Assembly (NCBI GenBank): GCA_038030265.1
Contig: CM075943.1
Location: forward strand, 7,192,001-7,256,000
From: Corythucha ciliata
Lineage: Eukaryota; Arthropoda; Insecta; Hemiptera; Tingidae
DNA: 64,000 bases
Direction of reading: 5' to 3'
Shown here: in pieces, positions 37,000 through 51,200 of the stretch
How the letters are laid out: each line of letters opens with the position of its first letter
Numbering within the stretch: the first letter of the stretch is position 1
Position numbers and translations under genes: made by a program
The notes under the pieces: model-generated
Told to the model about the DNA's origin: nothing
The model's input: the letters and a program-made list of their open reading frames with translations, nothing else
Databases searched by the model: none

Positions 37000-39202
37000 A
37001 CGGCGTGCTAAGGGGCAAATCGCGTTTTGAATAAGAATTACCAAGTTAGCATCTCGTCGGTTTGCCTTCGAAGTAACTTTTCCAATTTTCACTTCAAACT
37101 TTACAACCTCTCTGCTGCTTCTAATTATGCAGCCACGTGAGGACCGCGACGCTTAGTTAGTTCGGTAGGAGCTTTTTACCTCAATATCACATTCTCGAGG
37201 CGACAATATTTTCTCCGGCTTTACCTTTACTTACCTTCGAAAACTATTATCTACTCAGCTAACTTAAGCCCTCCGCGACGAAGTCAGCCCTTTAAATTTT
37301 GATGACGTTAAGTAATGAAGTTCTCTCTCGTGAGTAAATAGCTCGCTCTCGCTTTTTATAACTACTTTCTAATTTTGATAATTACATTTTTCGTTTAACG
37401 CTTCTTGTGGGTGCGGGGCGTGGGCTTTCCCCCCTATCTTCCACGCCACCTAATACTCAAAAGAGAGAGAAATGTGCTTGAAATTGAAGTCCTCTGTCGC
37501 AGTCTTCATTGAATGCAGAAGACAAGATAAGGAGCTTCCCGAGTACTAATGGAAGTCCTGCTCCTTCTATTGTATTTTGCCCTTCTCCTCTATTGTTCTG
37601 TAATTTATTTCATCTTTATTTCCCTTTGTTGAAACACAATTCATTTGTCTTTTCGTCTAAAAATATTTATTTATTATAAATTAATGAAATGGAATGCGAA
37701 TTTTTATCTTGGTGAATGGAAGTTTAAACGGAAACAAGCCATCGACGATCTCGACCGCGGGGCAACAGTGTAAAACCCAGTCAGGTTTTATGAAACTTTA
37801 TAGAGCAGTAAACACATCAAATTAATTCACCTCTCTTCCCCCCCCCCCTCATAAGGCCCCGCACTGGAGGGGGAAGAGTAAACATTGTCATTCCATTGAA
37901 TTTTATGGCTCATATAGTTATTCATTGACGGAAACCACTAAATTCCTTTGCCCTTTTGAGGGGCTCTGTCATTATGTCGATGAGAATTAGCAGTAGTGAA
38001 GGGACGGTCTTTTAGTGCTTTCACCTTATAGGGTTTTAGACAGCAATTTGTGTAGGGTGCTTAAAAGCGCCGGGGTTTTGCGATAAAATGTGAAGCCCCC
38101 CCCCCCTACACCCCAGCCCAATAGACACTTTTTTTTGTGAAGTACTTCGATTCCTGCGGAGAGAAACTGTCTTTTATCGACGTTAACTCCCCCGACCCTC
38201 TATACCATCGCTCAAACCACTAATACAAACTTCCTTTTGTTGACTGACACTGTAGATCCTTTCTCAGTACAATCTCTTGGCTGTTTGAAATTCACCCGAC
38301 GGGGGTGGGTGGAGTCGGAGTCTCTACTTCATCAAAACCCAATATGCCAAACCGCTCGAATTACGTATTTGCATTGCGGCATCTGGTTTCCTCCCTGCTT
38401 CTAAGAATCTTCATCATTCTAAAGCCAGTCAGGACATTAAATTTTACTTTTTAGGGTTTTAGGCAATATTGAAGAAATGTTTTGCATGCTATTTAATCTC
38501 TTCCTTAGCATCGCCCCCAACCTCTTTTCCACAAATATTTATTCTTCCGGTTCCCTTCCGCTACTGCTTATTATTCCAGTCATTTTGAATTATGGAGATG
38601 AACTAAAACCGCGTGAATTCATTTAAATGGAAAAGTCAAGGGAGAGAGAGGATTATAGCTTTTGAGATAGAGGTGGAGGCGGTCAGAAAAGGTCTGCACT
38701 GAAAACACCCTCGATGAGACCCACAGGGAAGTCAATCTGTTAACCTAATGAGAACAAATGAAAGTGGAAAGGAAAGGTACGAGTTAAATGAATTTATTGA
38801 CGGACGCCTAGAAGGGAATAAAGTGCTGGCGTGATGTGTTGTGAGGTGAGCGGGGGTTTCCATAGGTGTGGGACACTGACTGAATTTCTCGCAATTACTT
38901 CCCAGGACGACGGTCCACCCATCGTTTTCTAAAGAGCGATGTGGTGGTGGTGGTGGGGGGAGTTCCCTCGTGATCATTTTTAACTTACAGGCGAGGGGGA
39001 GGGGTCCTCGTTTTAATAAAAGGGAGCAAAAACATTGAGTCTGTCACTGACAACGTAATGAAAAACGGAATAAACCTTCTTTGTTTTAATATTCGTTTAG
39101 GGGCTTCAGGAAGTTTTTCTTGTTAGTTTCTTCAAGAACATAACTTTTTTGCGTGTGTGTTTAGCAGTGTCTTTAATGTTTTCTCATTTTTCACCCTTTC
39201 AG
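37000..39202. other. Intron of the long plus-strand gene; no other gene seen
   Basis: Probable intronic sequence with C/G runs (about 37841 and 38098) and no element with recognisable termini. Confidence 0.4.
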
Positions 39203-42200
39203 GTGCAGATATGTGACGATTACAGCCTTCCTGTCGACTACGTAAATAAAAAGCGACCATTAAGCGTCGGGGCATCTATTTTCTGGGACGCAGTATCACC
39301 GCACACGGATAATGTAAGTACAAAATCGTACGATATTTAAACTCAAATTGATCGCTTTTGGTGGCCTTGACAGCTATTCAAACTGGGCAAAATCCGGAAT
39401 TTTCAATTTTCCAACAAACGTCAACCCCAACTATTTTACGCTAAATCTCTTCAAATCGGCTTCCCAAGGTCAGGAAAACTTCTTCAATGTGTCCTCTTCA
39501 AAATCACTCTCTAAAATTATTTTAGTTAATGGGCAGTTTTTCTGCGCAAATTATCATTTTCTAAAAAAAATAAGGTATTTCTTCCTTCAAAACCGCAAGT
39601 TCAGGGTAGTTTTGAACATCAACCAACATTTCAACAACTCTTGCGCTGTAATTTTTTTGTTTGACGAGAGAAACCATCATAAAAATCATTTAAAGTCTTC
39701 ATTTACATGAAACTTATCGTATTCGTCTTTATTGTCGCTCCGGCAGCTGGCTACCGGATAAATCAAAGAGGGCAGAAATGGCTAATTTAAAAGAAATTTA
39801 TGATTTGCACATTCTCATTCAAAACGTATTTTATTTTAACATGTTTTCAAAGTGCATTCCATTGCTGCGGATACACTATCTTGCTCGTTTTCTCATTTCT
39901 TTGACCGTTACTTCGTAGGTCAGCGTCGAGTCACGAACACTTTAGGCTGCCTGCCCAATTCTTTCGCGTAACTCCTCTTCCTCTTCCGCGTAACTCTGCT
40001 CCCGTGTACTTATTCCGGGCCGATTGTCCACTTCTTCAAGCACCATTTCTTCTGTTTGAACGCCTTCCGCTCTCGCCCCTACCTCGTGACTACTAGAAAA
40101 GATCGAACTTTCCGAAATTCGTCGGTGAACTGAGGCAAATGTCCTGTAGTCAGGGATACGCCGATTAGGGTATCGTTCAGCGTACAGCCTCTGAGCCAAC
40201 CTAGAATTTCCGTCGGCCAGGCCGTAAACGAAATGAATGTCAGCGTAATGACTTGCCGAATACATTTTGATCGCTTTAAATGCACGAGTGAGACGTGAAA
40301 CTGAAATGCTTGGGGAGACTAAGAAAGAAGCTCGAGTGGACTTTGGTACAATGCATTGAAATCTTAAAATTGTCTCCAATACTACTGCCCGTATTTCTCA
40401 ACGCTCTTTGAGGAGTGCACGAGTCAATAACGTGTAGAAGCAAGCAATTTAGAATGTGCAAATCATAAATTTCTTTTAAATTAGCCATTTCTGCCCTCTT
40501 TGATTTATCCGGTAGCCAGCTGCCGGAGCGACAATAAAGACGAATACGATAAGTTTCATGTAAATGAAGACTTTAAATGATTTTTATGATGGTTTCTCTC
40601 GTCAAACAAAAAAATTACAGCGCAAGAGTTGTTGAAATGTTGATGTTCAAAACTACCCTGAACTTGCGGTTTTGAAGGAAGAAATACCTTATTTTTTTTA
40701 GAAAATGATAATTTGCGCAGAAAAACTGCCCATTAACTAAAATAATTTTAGAGAGTGATTTTGAAGAGGACACATTGAAGAAGTTTTCCTGACCTTGGGA
40801 AGCCGATTTGAAGAGATTTAGCGTAAAATAGTTGGGGTTGACGTTTGTTGGAAAATTGAAAATTCCGGATTTTGCCCAGTTTGAATAGCTGTCAAGGCCA
40901 CCAAAAGCGATCAATTTATATTCGGTTAATGGAAATGACTATTATATGTCGTGTTTGTTTCCACCTAAAATTAACTGAAAAATCAGGTCTTACCATCCGT
41001 ATATAAAGGAGGCTGAATTAATGACGTTTTCTAAACGGATAACAGTAAATCCTTCCGTACTAGGACTTTTTCCCAAGTCGTCGAGTGTCGTTCTCGTAAA
41101 ATACCGAATGAAAGCCGCTCCTGTGCAAGCCCCCCCCCCCCCACTGAATGGTTAACGGTGAATAGTTAATTTGACTGTCACTCTCGGCGGGTGACTACTT
41201 GAATTTCATTTTGGCGGTATCCGAAAAAGGAGGAAAACAAGTTTTCCCCTCTCTTGTAGGCATAATTTGCATAATTTTTTATTTATTGCTTTTTCTGCGC
41301 GTGACGGTAAGTTTTGTTGTACTACATGTTTTGGATTGCTTGGGGTGCTCTCGCAGGTCGTGGGGTTCTTGAGAAATTTACCGCTCCTGGATACTCGTTC
41401 GATGTGAGCTGCCAGAGACCAGTGAATATTCGGCTCAAGAATATTTGACAATGTTCCCCCTGAAAATGGCTGTTTGGCTACCAAGCTATGTGTAATTCAT
41501 CTGCCCAATGACTGATGATTCCACCACCGCAAAAAAAGGAATTTTTACGGTCCCTCCTCCCCCCAAAAGTGCATCCATCTTTACAAAAACCCTTCCCCAC
41601 CTAACCGTAGAAATTTCAACATCTATCAGTTATTGTCACAGTTTGCGATTCGCGCCTAGTTTTGGTCTGGCACTGTAAAGTTCGTACAAGTGACTCGGGA
41701 GCTGATGATTGAGACTCACAGCCTTAGGAATGGAGAGTTTTTTGTGGTCGGAGCAAGCTATATCGTCAGGGTCTCATCACAAAAATGCTCCAATCGCAAC
41801 CGGGTGCCCTGTTATTACTGAGTACTGACCCTCTGTCGGGGTTCCACCTCAGTGCGGCGGGAGGGGCGGCCGAGTTTGGACGACTAAGCCGAGGGCATAC
41901 GTCTTGGGGTGAGGACGGCTAGGATTACAACTTGGTCGTAGCCCCCGGGGGGGGGGGAGCTATGATAGGCTACTAGCAAAACGGATAAAAACGGTTGTTA
42001 GGGTTCATGCCAGACGTCTCGTTCAACGCCAAGCTCAGGCTCTTCAGTGGCCGGACTCCCACGGCCCTTGTGGTGAGAATGAGGAAACTGCTGAGGGATA
42101 ATCCTTGGAGTAAAGCTTGACGACAAGAAAGGTTCAATCGCAAAAAGGTGGGAGTTTGTAGCTATGGAAGGTACTGGGACTTGTTAAGGTTTAGAGGATG

Positions 42201-45200
42201 TTTGTAGATATGTAGTATACTTTATTACTGGAATATAATTAAGTAGGTATATAAGATTATTGTTTTACTTCTTATTTTGTAATGCGCTTGGAATGAACGG
42301 CGAAGTTTGGTCGCAAATAACGAAATCTCTAAATGATTTCGTTATCTTGTCGTAAATACGTCTCTTTATTGCCGCGTCCACGGCTTGAGTGAATTGATCG
42401 CGCGTTAAACGGTGAAAGTCGTTCGACGACAGAGCATTTCTATTGCCGGCGATCTGAGTTAATCTTACGCGCATCGGTTCACAGCTTCCCAACGGAGGGC
42501 CGGCGGCGCCAAGGTCTGTCGCTCTAGTTCTTGTCACGACGACACGTAGAGCGGCGAAACAAAACGTCCCCGCTGGGTACATGATTGCCTCTACTTCGAG
42601 CACTAATGAGCAGGCGATGTTGAACGTGCCAGTTAGTGCCGTGTCATCGGGCTTGAATGTGTAGTCCGGTGAATCGTTACAAACCGCGCTGCAATTTCGC
42701 AACGCGAAGAAATCATAGTGAATCAACGCTTTCCGTATTATGAACTTTGCTTTCAAGCTGAATTCTTGTATTTGTCCGGGGGCAGCTTTAGTACGGAAGA
42801 AGAACCCAATTATGAATTAAGAAATAGACACACAAAAATGCAAAATCTCACCGACGTAAATGTTGTGATCTTTGGTTTGCAAATCAATGGATGAGAAATC
42901 TCCGATTCGGCCGAAAGCGGCGTCAAATGTCACTTTTCTGTAGGCCTCCTCGTTTTTTACATGAATTGGCGACAGCGCAAGATATTGATCGTTATCCGCA
43001 ATTATCCTCTTCCTCAAATTAACTAGAACAAGTTGATTGACGAAGTACGTCAAATCGATGTTGGCGCTTAACGCCACGCTTGAAAAAAATGCAAACACAT
43101 AGAACCCACATTGCATCATCGCGGAAGGACCGTAAATTACGAATCCCAGGGAAGCCGGAGAGATGTGCCTCTGGTTGATAAGCGGGAAAGTAACTAGTCA
43201 ATCGTTAAATTATCCATAAATTCCGCGTTATATCGTGCGACTAAAGTCCATAAAAATCCTAACTCCAATGTCTGATCGAATGATAAAGCGCGAAAGCCAC
43301 TGTTACAGAAAATAAGAAGTCACGTCCTGTTTTTTTTATGAACCAGATTTTAAGGTATTCATTCAATCGACTTTTGCATTACACTCCCCTCCCCCCCTCA
43401 CACTCTCTCTCGTTTAATTTGTCTTGAAAATGTTTCAAATTTTAAGCTTGTTTTGTGTAATCAATGAAACGAATGGCCTGTTGGTGGTCACTTTCTTGTT
43501 TTCTCGGTTCTTCTCATAATCAGACAATTAGCTAGGCTGTTGAGTTCCCCCCCCCCTCCATCACTTACAGCAGGCCCCGTCCTGCATGTGAATTTTTGAG
43601 GTGTGCACTTCCGCGAGGTTTGAACGTGGAAGAATCGTTATTTTTGTTGTTGTGCCCGACATTCCGAAAAAAAAACACACAATTCCGCTCCGGCAGCTGG
43701 CGGTCGGAAAGAGTGCATTTAATTTCGTATGCGGATACCCTAAGCCGTCCCAGAAGTAATAATGTTGAGACCATGATTTGTTTCGTTAATGTTTGACCCT
43801 TCCTCGTACTGTTTGATGACGGGTTTGTTTAAGCTGAACTTGATGGGAATCAAAGGCTACTTCAAAATGAAATCATCGTACCGAATATAATGCTTCAGGA
43901 ACCAACTGGTGATTTGTAGTGATTTTTTTACCAGTTCAAGCCATATTAACCTCCCCCCCATCCAAGTCAACCGACAGGGCCCAAATGGAATACCGACCGG
44001 GGTCTTATGACTAATGATTTCTGGGCCAAATCTCGTTCCTCTAAATTAATTTCTACGAGAGTTACCGTGCTAACAAGACCACACACTTACTTCCACCTCG
44101 GGGGGAGCACCCCCTCCCCATCGACTTTTTCAAAAAATTAAAATGGGAATCAAAGGCTACTCCAACATGGAGTATACGTATCGAATATGATGCTTCTATA
44201 ATCAACTGGTGATTTGTAGTGATTTTTTGACCATTTCAACCCCTATTTTCCCTCCCTCCACTTGACCGATTTGGCCCAAATGCAATAACGACCGGGGTCT
44301 TATGACTACCGATTTTTGTGCCAAAGCGCGTTCCGCTAAATTAACTTCTACGAGAGTTATCGTGCTAACAAGAAAACGGCCATAAAGATATATAATATAT
44401 GATTCCGGAAAGCACTAAATTCGTGTTCTAGAGGTTCTGAAACATGAAAAAAACATGTCATGACCCATGTTTGCCACCATCACGACGAGATCAATAGTGC
44501 ATTTTGACATAAATGAAATGCACTAAATAAACTTATTTAATTTCGCAGAAAGGTTGGAGGATGTTTCTGCCTCCCCCCCCCCACAACCTCCTCTCAACTG
44601 ATTTTTCTGTTCTGAGCTTCTTTCTGTGCCGAAGAGGCTGTCAGGCTATGCCCTTCCCAAGCGTCTATTTGTAAATTGTAAGTGATGAACACGTTATTGA
44701 CTTCCCCCCTCCTCATCGCTACGAATGGATAAAAGCCACTTTCCCCCCTGCAATGCCTTTTAAGGGAGGGCCGCTCTAACCAGAGAGAAACGGTTTATCC
44801 GTTTTTTTGGACGTTCGGGTTTTAAGAGATGTGAAGAGTGGTGGTGGGGGGTGAGTAGAAGCTCCGGAAAAGCTCTTTACAGAGTCAGATTGAAGTGGGG
44901 CTTGAAAAGTGTAATAACGACTGTGGTTCGAACGGTATAAAAATATGTTTTTGGCTGCATACTTTTCGCGTAAATTTCCACGATCCTTTAAACTTTTCAG
45001 GGCTTTTAAGGTTTTAAAACACGTAACAATAGCGACCGGATCCACAGCTTTCGCTTCAAGTACCTTGGAAAGGTCTGAAAACGTGTTGTTGCCGTTGCAG
45101 ATTTGACGCAAACTCGAGTCGATATTTCTTCATTACCTACTTAAAAACACTAATCGATTCCGTTTACATTTGAATTTCAGGTGGAGGTGCTAGACTTGTA

Positions 45201-48200
45201 CTGTGATCCAAGGGACTCCAAGGCGTATCTCGAACCGGGTGAAGAGGCGAGCACCAAAGTGTACACAACACCCGACAAAGAGTATTGTCATCCTTATAGC
45301 TCAGGTGAGGAAATTTTCATTTCATTTTTATGCGTTTAAAATGTGATCTTGCGTGGAAAAAAACATAAACTTGTGCGGGGTGCCTTTTAGACAGGGTTAA
45401 CTCTTCCCTTTCTCAACAGGAAAGCCCGTATTGAACTTACGCTCAGTGAGCATCAAATGCGGATTACAACGCCATTTGCCTGTAATCTTCTTATAATTAG
45501 TTTGTCGACTCGGCAAATCTATAGGGGGGGGGGCAAGATATAAAAGAGGGGTGGGGGATTAAACATTACAGGTTATTTAAATTAATTGACTCTCATCATG
45601 TGCATCTTGGGTTTTTCCCTTTGCTTCTGCCAGGAAACAATGAAGTTAGGGAGGCTTCTTCATCTTTGTGGAATCTCATCTCATCATTAGGGCCCTAAAT
45701 CCTTTGGAATAGGAAGATTTGTTAAATGACACGCTTGATTATTTGTTCTTTTTACAACTTTGAACACACTAGAGTGTCATTCAGCGTTTTATTCACTTTA
45801 TTCATAGCCTCGTTGAATTTTTTGCCGCAGTTGTAAATATTATAGCTCACCTCTTTCTCAGCAGCTTCTACTTTGTTCCGAATGGTCAACAGAGTTTTTA
45901 AAAAATACTCAGTTTGAGTTTCAAGCTCTTGGTTGATGACTCTCACGCAGAACTCGTCCACTGGTTTCACCACAGTCGGCTTGCATTTGTCCAGTACGTC
46001 CATTCCTTCCATGACGTGATTTCTGTAGTGGTTCAAGGCGACTGTCACTTCGATTTCAAGTTGCGAGCATTTGAAAGCTTTGTCGTGCAAACATCTGCGA
46101 ATAAAAGTTATTAGCGGGTGAAGTGACGGCAAAATCTCGCCGTACAACTATACCTCATGGTATAGTTAATTAATTATCATAGTAGTTATCATCATAGTAA
46201 TTAATAGTAGTAATCATCATAGTAATTAATTATCATTAATTACTTTGTTGAAGACGCCAAAGCGGTGTACATTTTACTTATAGCGGTCGAAGGGCTGTGA
46301 GAATTGACGCACTGCGAAGCCTGATTACCTCTACTGATGATAGAGTGAGTTAATCGAATGAGTTCGACTTTTAAATGGTCAGCCTCAGTTTCAACTCGAT
46401 CGGCTTCCGAGTAAAACCTGTCGACGGCTTTCGACATGGTGGTTGATACGTTCAGGGAGAGCTGAAAAAGAAATTGTCGGTTGTACTTGTCTGTTGGTCT
46501 TCCCAATATAGTGGCCCTATGGTGGCGTCCAGTCTCTGGTTTCAGGGCCTCAAGTCATCTGGACCCCTAAATCTCATCACGACCCCAACCCGCTTTTCAC
46601 AACGCTGTGACTCTTGAGAGCCACCCCCCCCCCCATGTCCGCTGTAAGTTCAGTGAAATTTCTCCTCCAATTCATGATTTGAATAGGAGCAAGCTAATAA
46701 TAGGACTCCCTCCTGTTACCAATTTATGATTAGGGAATATTCATAATGATTTTTCTCTTTATGAAAGCCCAATTTTATTCACTTCGGTCTCTACATAGGT
46801 ACAATACAGTTCAATGGAACCTTGAAAAACCATCTAATTTTCTCGAGTGGGATCGTGGAATTAACTAGCGTTGGAGAGGGAATATAAAATAGCACTTTTA
46901 AGTTTAATTGGCTCTTTAAAGCTAATCAAAGACTTCGTCGTTATTCCTTGCGGAAAAAACAGTAGGGTCAAAAACTTACTAAATCGATTAAGACTAAGTA
47001 GTTGGCCTGTGCAATTAACAAGTAAATCAATTAGTAATTAAGTAATTAGCTAATCCTAATAAACTTGTTAATCGGTTCATTTTTGCCAGTTTTTTACTTG
47101 GAAATTCCTCCCAGACCGAGTGCAGAATTTCCTCCAAGCCAACACCTTCCCCTTCCCCTTCCGTATGAATTACAGATGGAGATGCAGTGAGAGGATTCCG
47201 TTATCTTTCCCGTATCTTTCTGTCGACAATTGGTTCGCGGCATCTAAAACAAGTTTTATCTTTGTTCTTGTTGAGATGCTGCGATGTGATTCATTCCGGA
47301 CGCCCATATTTGTACCGTGAAAATTCGTTTTTTGTGAAAGTTGGAAAATTAACATTTGTAAGGGTGGGTGAGGGTGTGTGACTTACTTCGACAGTTAACG
47401 AAGCCGCTCGCTGGTACATGGCCATTATGTCGTCCTTGGCTTTTTCGGTGCACATCGCACTTGTTTCCTGTTCAACAAAATTGTTAATTTTGACAAATTT
47501 CCAAGGGTTGTTAAAAAAAAACCGAATTTCGTGCTGTTCGTAACTCTATGTATACTCGAAAAACTAGGATATGTTCAGACGGCCGATTTAGTTCTTATTA
47601 CGCATTCTTGCATGTTTTTTGCTCTGGAAAAGGCACAAAACTCGAAAGACTGGGCATGAGATGGTGGGAGGTAGTCACCCCTCCGCATTCTCTAACTTTG
47701 AAAATTCTGGAATCTTTGTTGAATGTATTTAGTTATTTTTATTTGAATCTATGTAGTTCACCTGGTTTCCTCCCAGTTCTCGATGCCCAGAAGTTACTCA
47801 AAGTTTGCAAACAAGCGATGATGCGTCAGTTTACTTACTAGTAAAAAAGCAGCAAGCGCTCCCAGACGAGCTATTCCCATCCAAATTTTAAACATTTTTT
47901 CCTTTTAAATCGACAATATTTACCGTGCGTAACACATAATACGAGTGGCAAACACGAACTGAGGATTCGACCCACTTTATATGATCATCTCAAGTGTTGA
48001 TAACAATCAATTCCAGAAATACCTAGCGGGAATTATGTATTTGGACATTATTTCAGGATTGGGTGGATGGGTGGCCGAATACATAATATAGAAGCTCACG
48101 TTTTAAGGGAGCAATCCAACAAAATGTTGGCGTGATTTTGAAGTTTACCTTACGGGAATACAACTTCTCTAAAATGACTGATGAAGCCATGTTCTGTTTA

Positions 48201-51200
48201 TTTAATTAATATCCTCTGTCACTTCCCCTTCCCTGTGAAATATTCTAATTTGATATTCTAGCCTAATAGAGGGGTGAGATCCTTCGTTTAAAAAATTGCT
48301 TCTCATTTATTGTGTTGGGCCTTTCCACCTTATCTACCTAACTCCACCCCCACCCCCATCTGCGTTCAATGAAACGCGCTTTCGTTACATTTACCACGAG
48401 GAGGGTAAAATCTAATACTACGCCATCCCCCCCCCCCTACCGTGACTTTGAAATTGTATCCAACCTCGACTCGAACGCCCGTGCCGGGTAGATGGCGGGA
48501 AGAGGGTTGTATTTTCATAACACCTCTTTCCACAGGGCCCCTCCCTTTAATCAGTGTCACATCTTCAACGTTTAAACCAGGTTTGCGGCCGATTAAATTG
48601 AGTGTTCATTACCGAGGGAATCCATCTAAACTCAGTCACAGCGTTATGTGTGGAAGGGAGGGGGGCGGTAGGCAAATGAATTGAAATTGAAAATATTTGC
48701 GTCCGTGGGTAAATAATATTATTATCGCTTGGGTTTATTTTTTATTTCCTTGAGTTCTCGAAGAAGGTTGTGCGTTACAGAGCCCATTTCTCACTTTTAC
48801 GGTGCATAATAAATTTTACTCGCTTATTCGACCCAATCCTTCACGGCTGCTTTGCTATTTTTCATCCCTGCAGTCATAGATCCTTCTTTTTTTTTACATC
48901 CTCTCCATTGTCATTTCGTACTCCCATCCCTTATAGAGTTCGGACATAAACTGTGAGCTCGCTGCGTCGCTGCTCTCGACAATTGACCACCCACCCCCTC
49001 CACCATTTTGCTTTTCTTTGACTCATTTTTTAAGATTGATGAGTGATGACATTGCCATTTGGATGGCTTCGTTGCATAATTTACGTATTGTGGGGGGGTT
49101 GATGAAGGATATGAAAACCATAAGAAGGGAGCCAAAAGGTTTTTCAAGAACATCGACTCATCCCTCCCCCCCTTTTTTCTAGTGATCTATGACCGCGCGG
49201 CCATGGGAGCAAAAGCTGTATGGGTTCAGCGTATGTGTGGGTGGGGGGGAGTAGACCCAAAGAATGCCTTGTCCCTAGGGTCTAATGGAATATATCCTTA
49301 AGAAGGTCTTTCTTTCTCAGTAAGTTATGGGTTTCCCTGTTATTATAATGGTTTACAACGTCAACACCCGCCTCTCACAATTTTATAGTTTTTTCCCCTT
49401 GTCCAAACAGGAAAAGGAACAGAAGGAGAACGGGTGACCCATTATCCCTCTACTTTCCCTGGACCCGCCCTTCAATTCTGGAATGTTATAGCGTTCCCCA
49501 TTTGCACAAAATTCTGCAACGGGGCTATTCATTTCCACCCGTCTTCTCCACTAACATATGATTTAATTCAGTGAAGACGGGTGGAAATGAACTGCCCAAA
49601 TGCAGAATTTTGTGCAAATGGGGAACGCTATTAAATTACTTTGATGAAGGGTGAAGGGGGCGACTGTGAAGTTTACAATACACAAAATTAATTGATCGAC
49701 CAGGGACCCATAAGATATTCATATTCATGGAATACCTCGGAGTTCGGTCAACCCAATTAGATGTAAAGGGAAGCGGAGGTCTTTGGAAACGTTTTGGATT
49801 CATTGCTAAAGTTATGTAACGCGTTATAAACGCTAACTTCTAGGGAAAACATTAGAAATTCAATCAACAGTCACACGAAGAAGGGTTGGAGTAAGTTTGG
49901 GTTAATTGTTTGCGACGTTTCATAACTTTGGTGCGTCGGAGCTTGATTACAACTTTCTAAATTAGCATAAGACAAATTACTGGTACTTAGCAGGCTGCAA
50001 GCCAAGGCTTTAACGTTCGACTGATTCAATGACGACAGACGTCATTCAAATAAGCCCTCTAACACCCGCCCCCTTCCATTAAATGCGCCCGTATAATAGG
50101 GTCGAAGATTCTCGATTCGTGGTCCCCTCTTGCGTCGAGAAAAGCACTTTCGTCGATTGCGACCGTTGAAAACCATCCAATCCATGCGGCAAACGGTTTT
50201 GGTGCTCACCCTTTACCATCCTCTTTGAACTCCGGACAATTTTGGAAGTCTCTCATCCCCTCATGCAGGGGCATAGCCAACCATTGGTTGGTGGGCAGAA
50301 GATGTCAGATGCACCTGAGAACTGGTAGTTCGTCTATTTAGATATAAGCACTTTGAATCGTTAAATTGTTCCCCAGTAAGTGAATTTTCACAAAAAGGGT
50401 CACAATCCGTCAAAAACTAACATTTCCTATTGTAAAATATCGTTGTAGCCTTCTATATAAGATTTTCGGTCGAAAAACTGGCAATGAAATATTGATACTT
50501 ATAGAAAGAGCTTAGCCCTCCAATACAAGGGTGTCCGAATTTTCAACTTCTTGCCTCATTTTTTAACCCAAAACTGAAGGTTTTAATCTGAAACTGAATC
50601 GGTCGCGGTCAGGGGTGTCAGGTTGGTTGGTAGGCAAACAAAGTTCACTAGTTCAATTGGTTCAATCATCACTGCTCAGTTGTTGTCGTCAAGGTGACTT
50701 GGCGAAGGGGGGTCGTTTGCCCTCCAACCAGTGTAACCTCCTTAGCAACCTGACCGCGACCGATATTTTATTCTGAAACGTTTTCCCCAAAAATATGATT
50801 TTACATTAAAACTGAAGACTCTGCCTTAAAAACTTTGATGAAATTTTCAGATTTGAGGCGAAACCATCACTATTTGTTTTTGAGGGTGAAATCGGCAGTT
50901 TGTAGAGAAAATGCAGTTTTCTGGTAATTGTTTTTAAAGTAGAAACTTGAATTTGGGGTTAAACAACTTTTTTTGTGTGGTAAAACCACCAGTAAGAAAA
51001 AATTTCTATTTTTTACGAAAAACTGACAAATTTAGTTCAAGGGTAAAGTTTGGGGGGTTTAGTTTGATGACGTCACCTTTGGCTAAAATCGTCACTTTTC
51101 GAGTTGGAATCCTGCAAAACTAGGAATTTCGTGCCAAAACTGACGTTTCATATCAAAACTGAAGATTTCAATAATGATGATTTTATCCTCGAACTAAATT

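Noticed and set aside
39348..39710. A 120-codon plus-strand frame, repeated on the minus strand at 40615-40914
   Set aside because: Both lie in the inverted arms of the DUF4817 element; the frame is a by-product of the arm sequence and has no domain or splice context.
44776..45111. A 111-codon minus-strand frame
   Set aside because: It includes a low-complexity proline/threonine tail, has no clear acceptor or donor, and lies next to homopolymer tracts; not supported as an exon.
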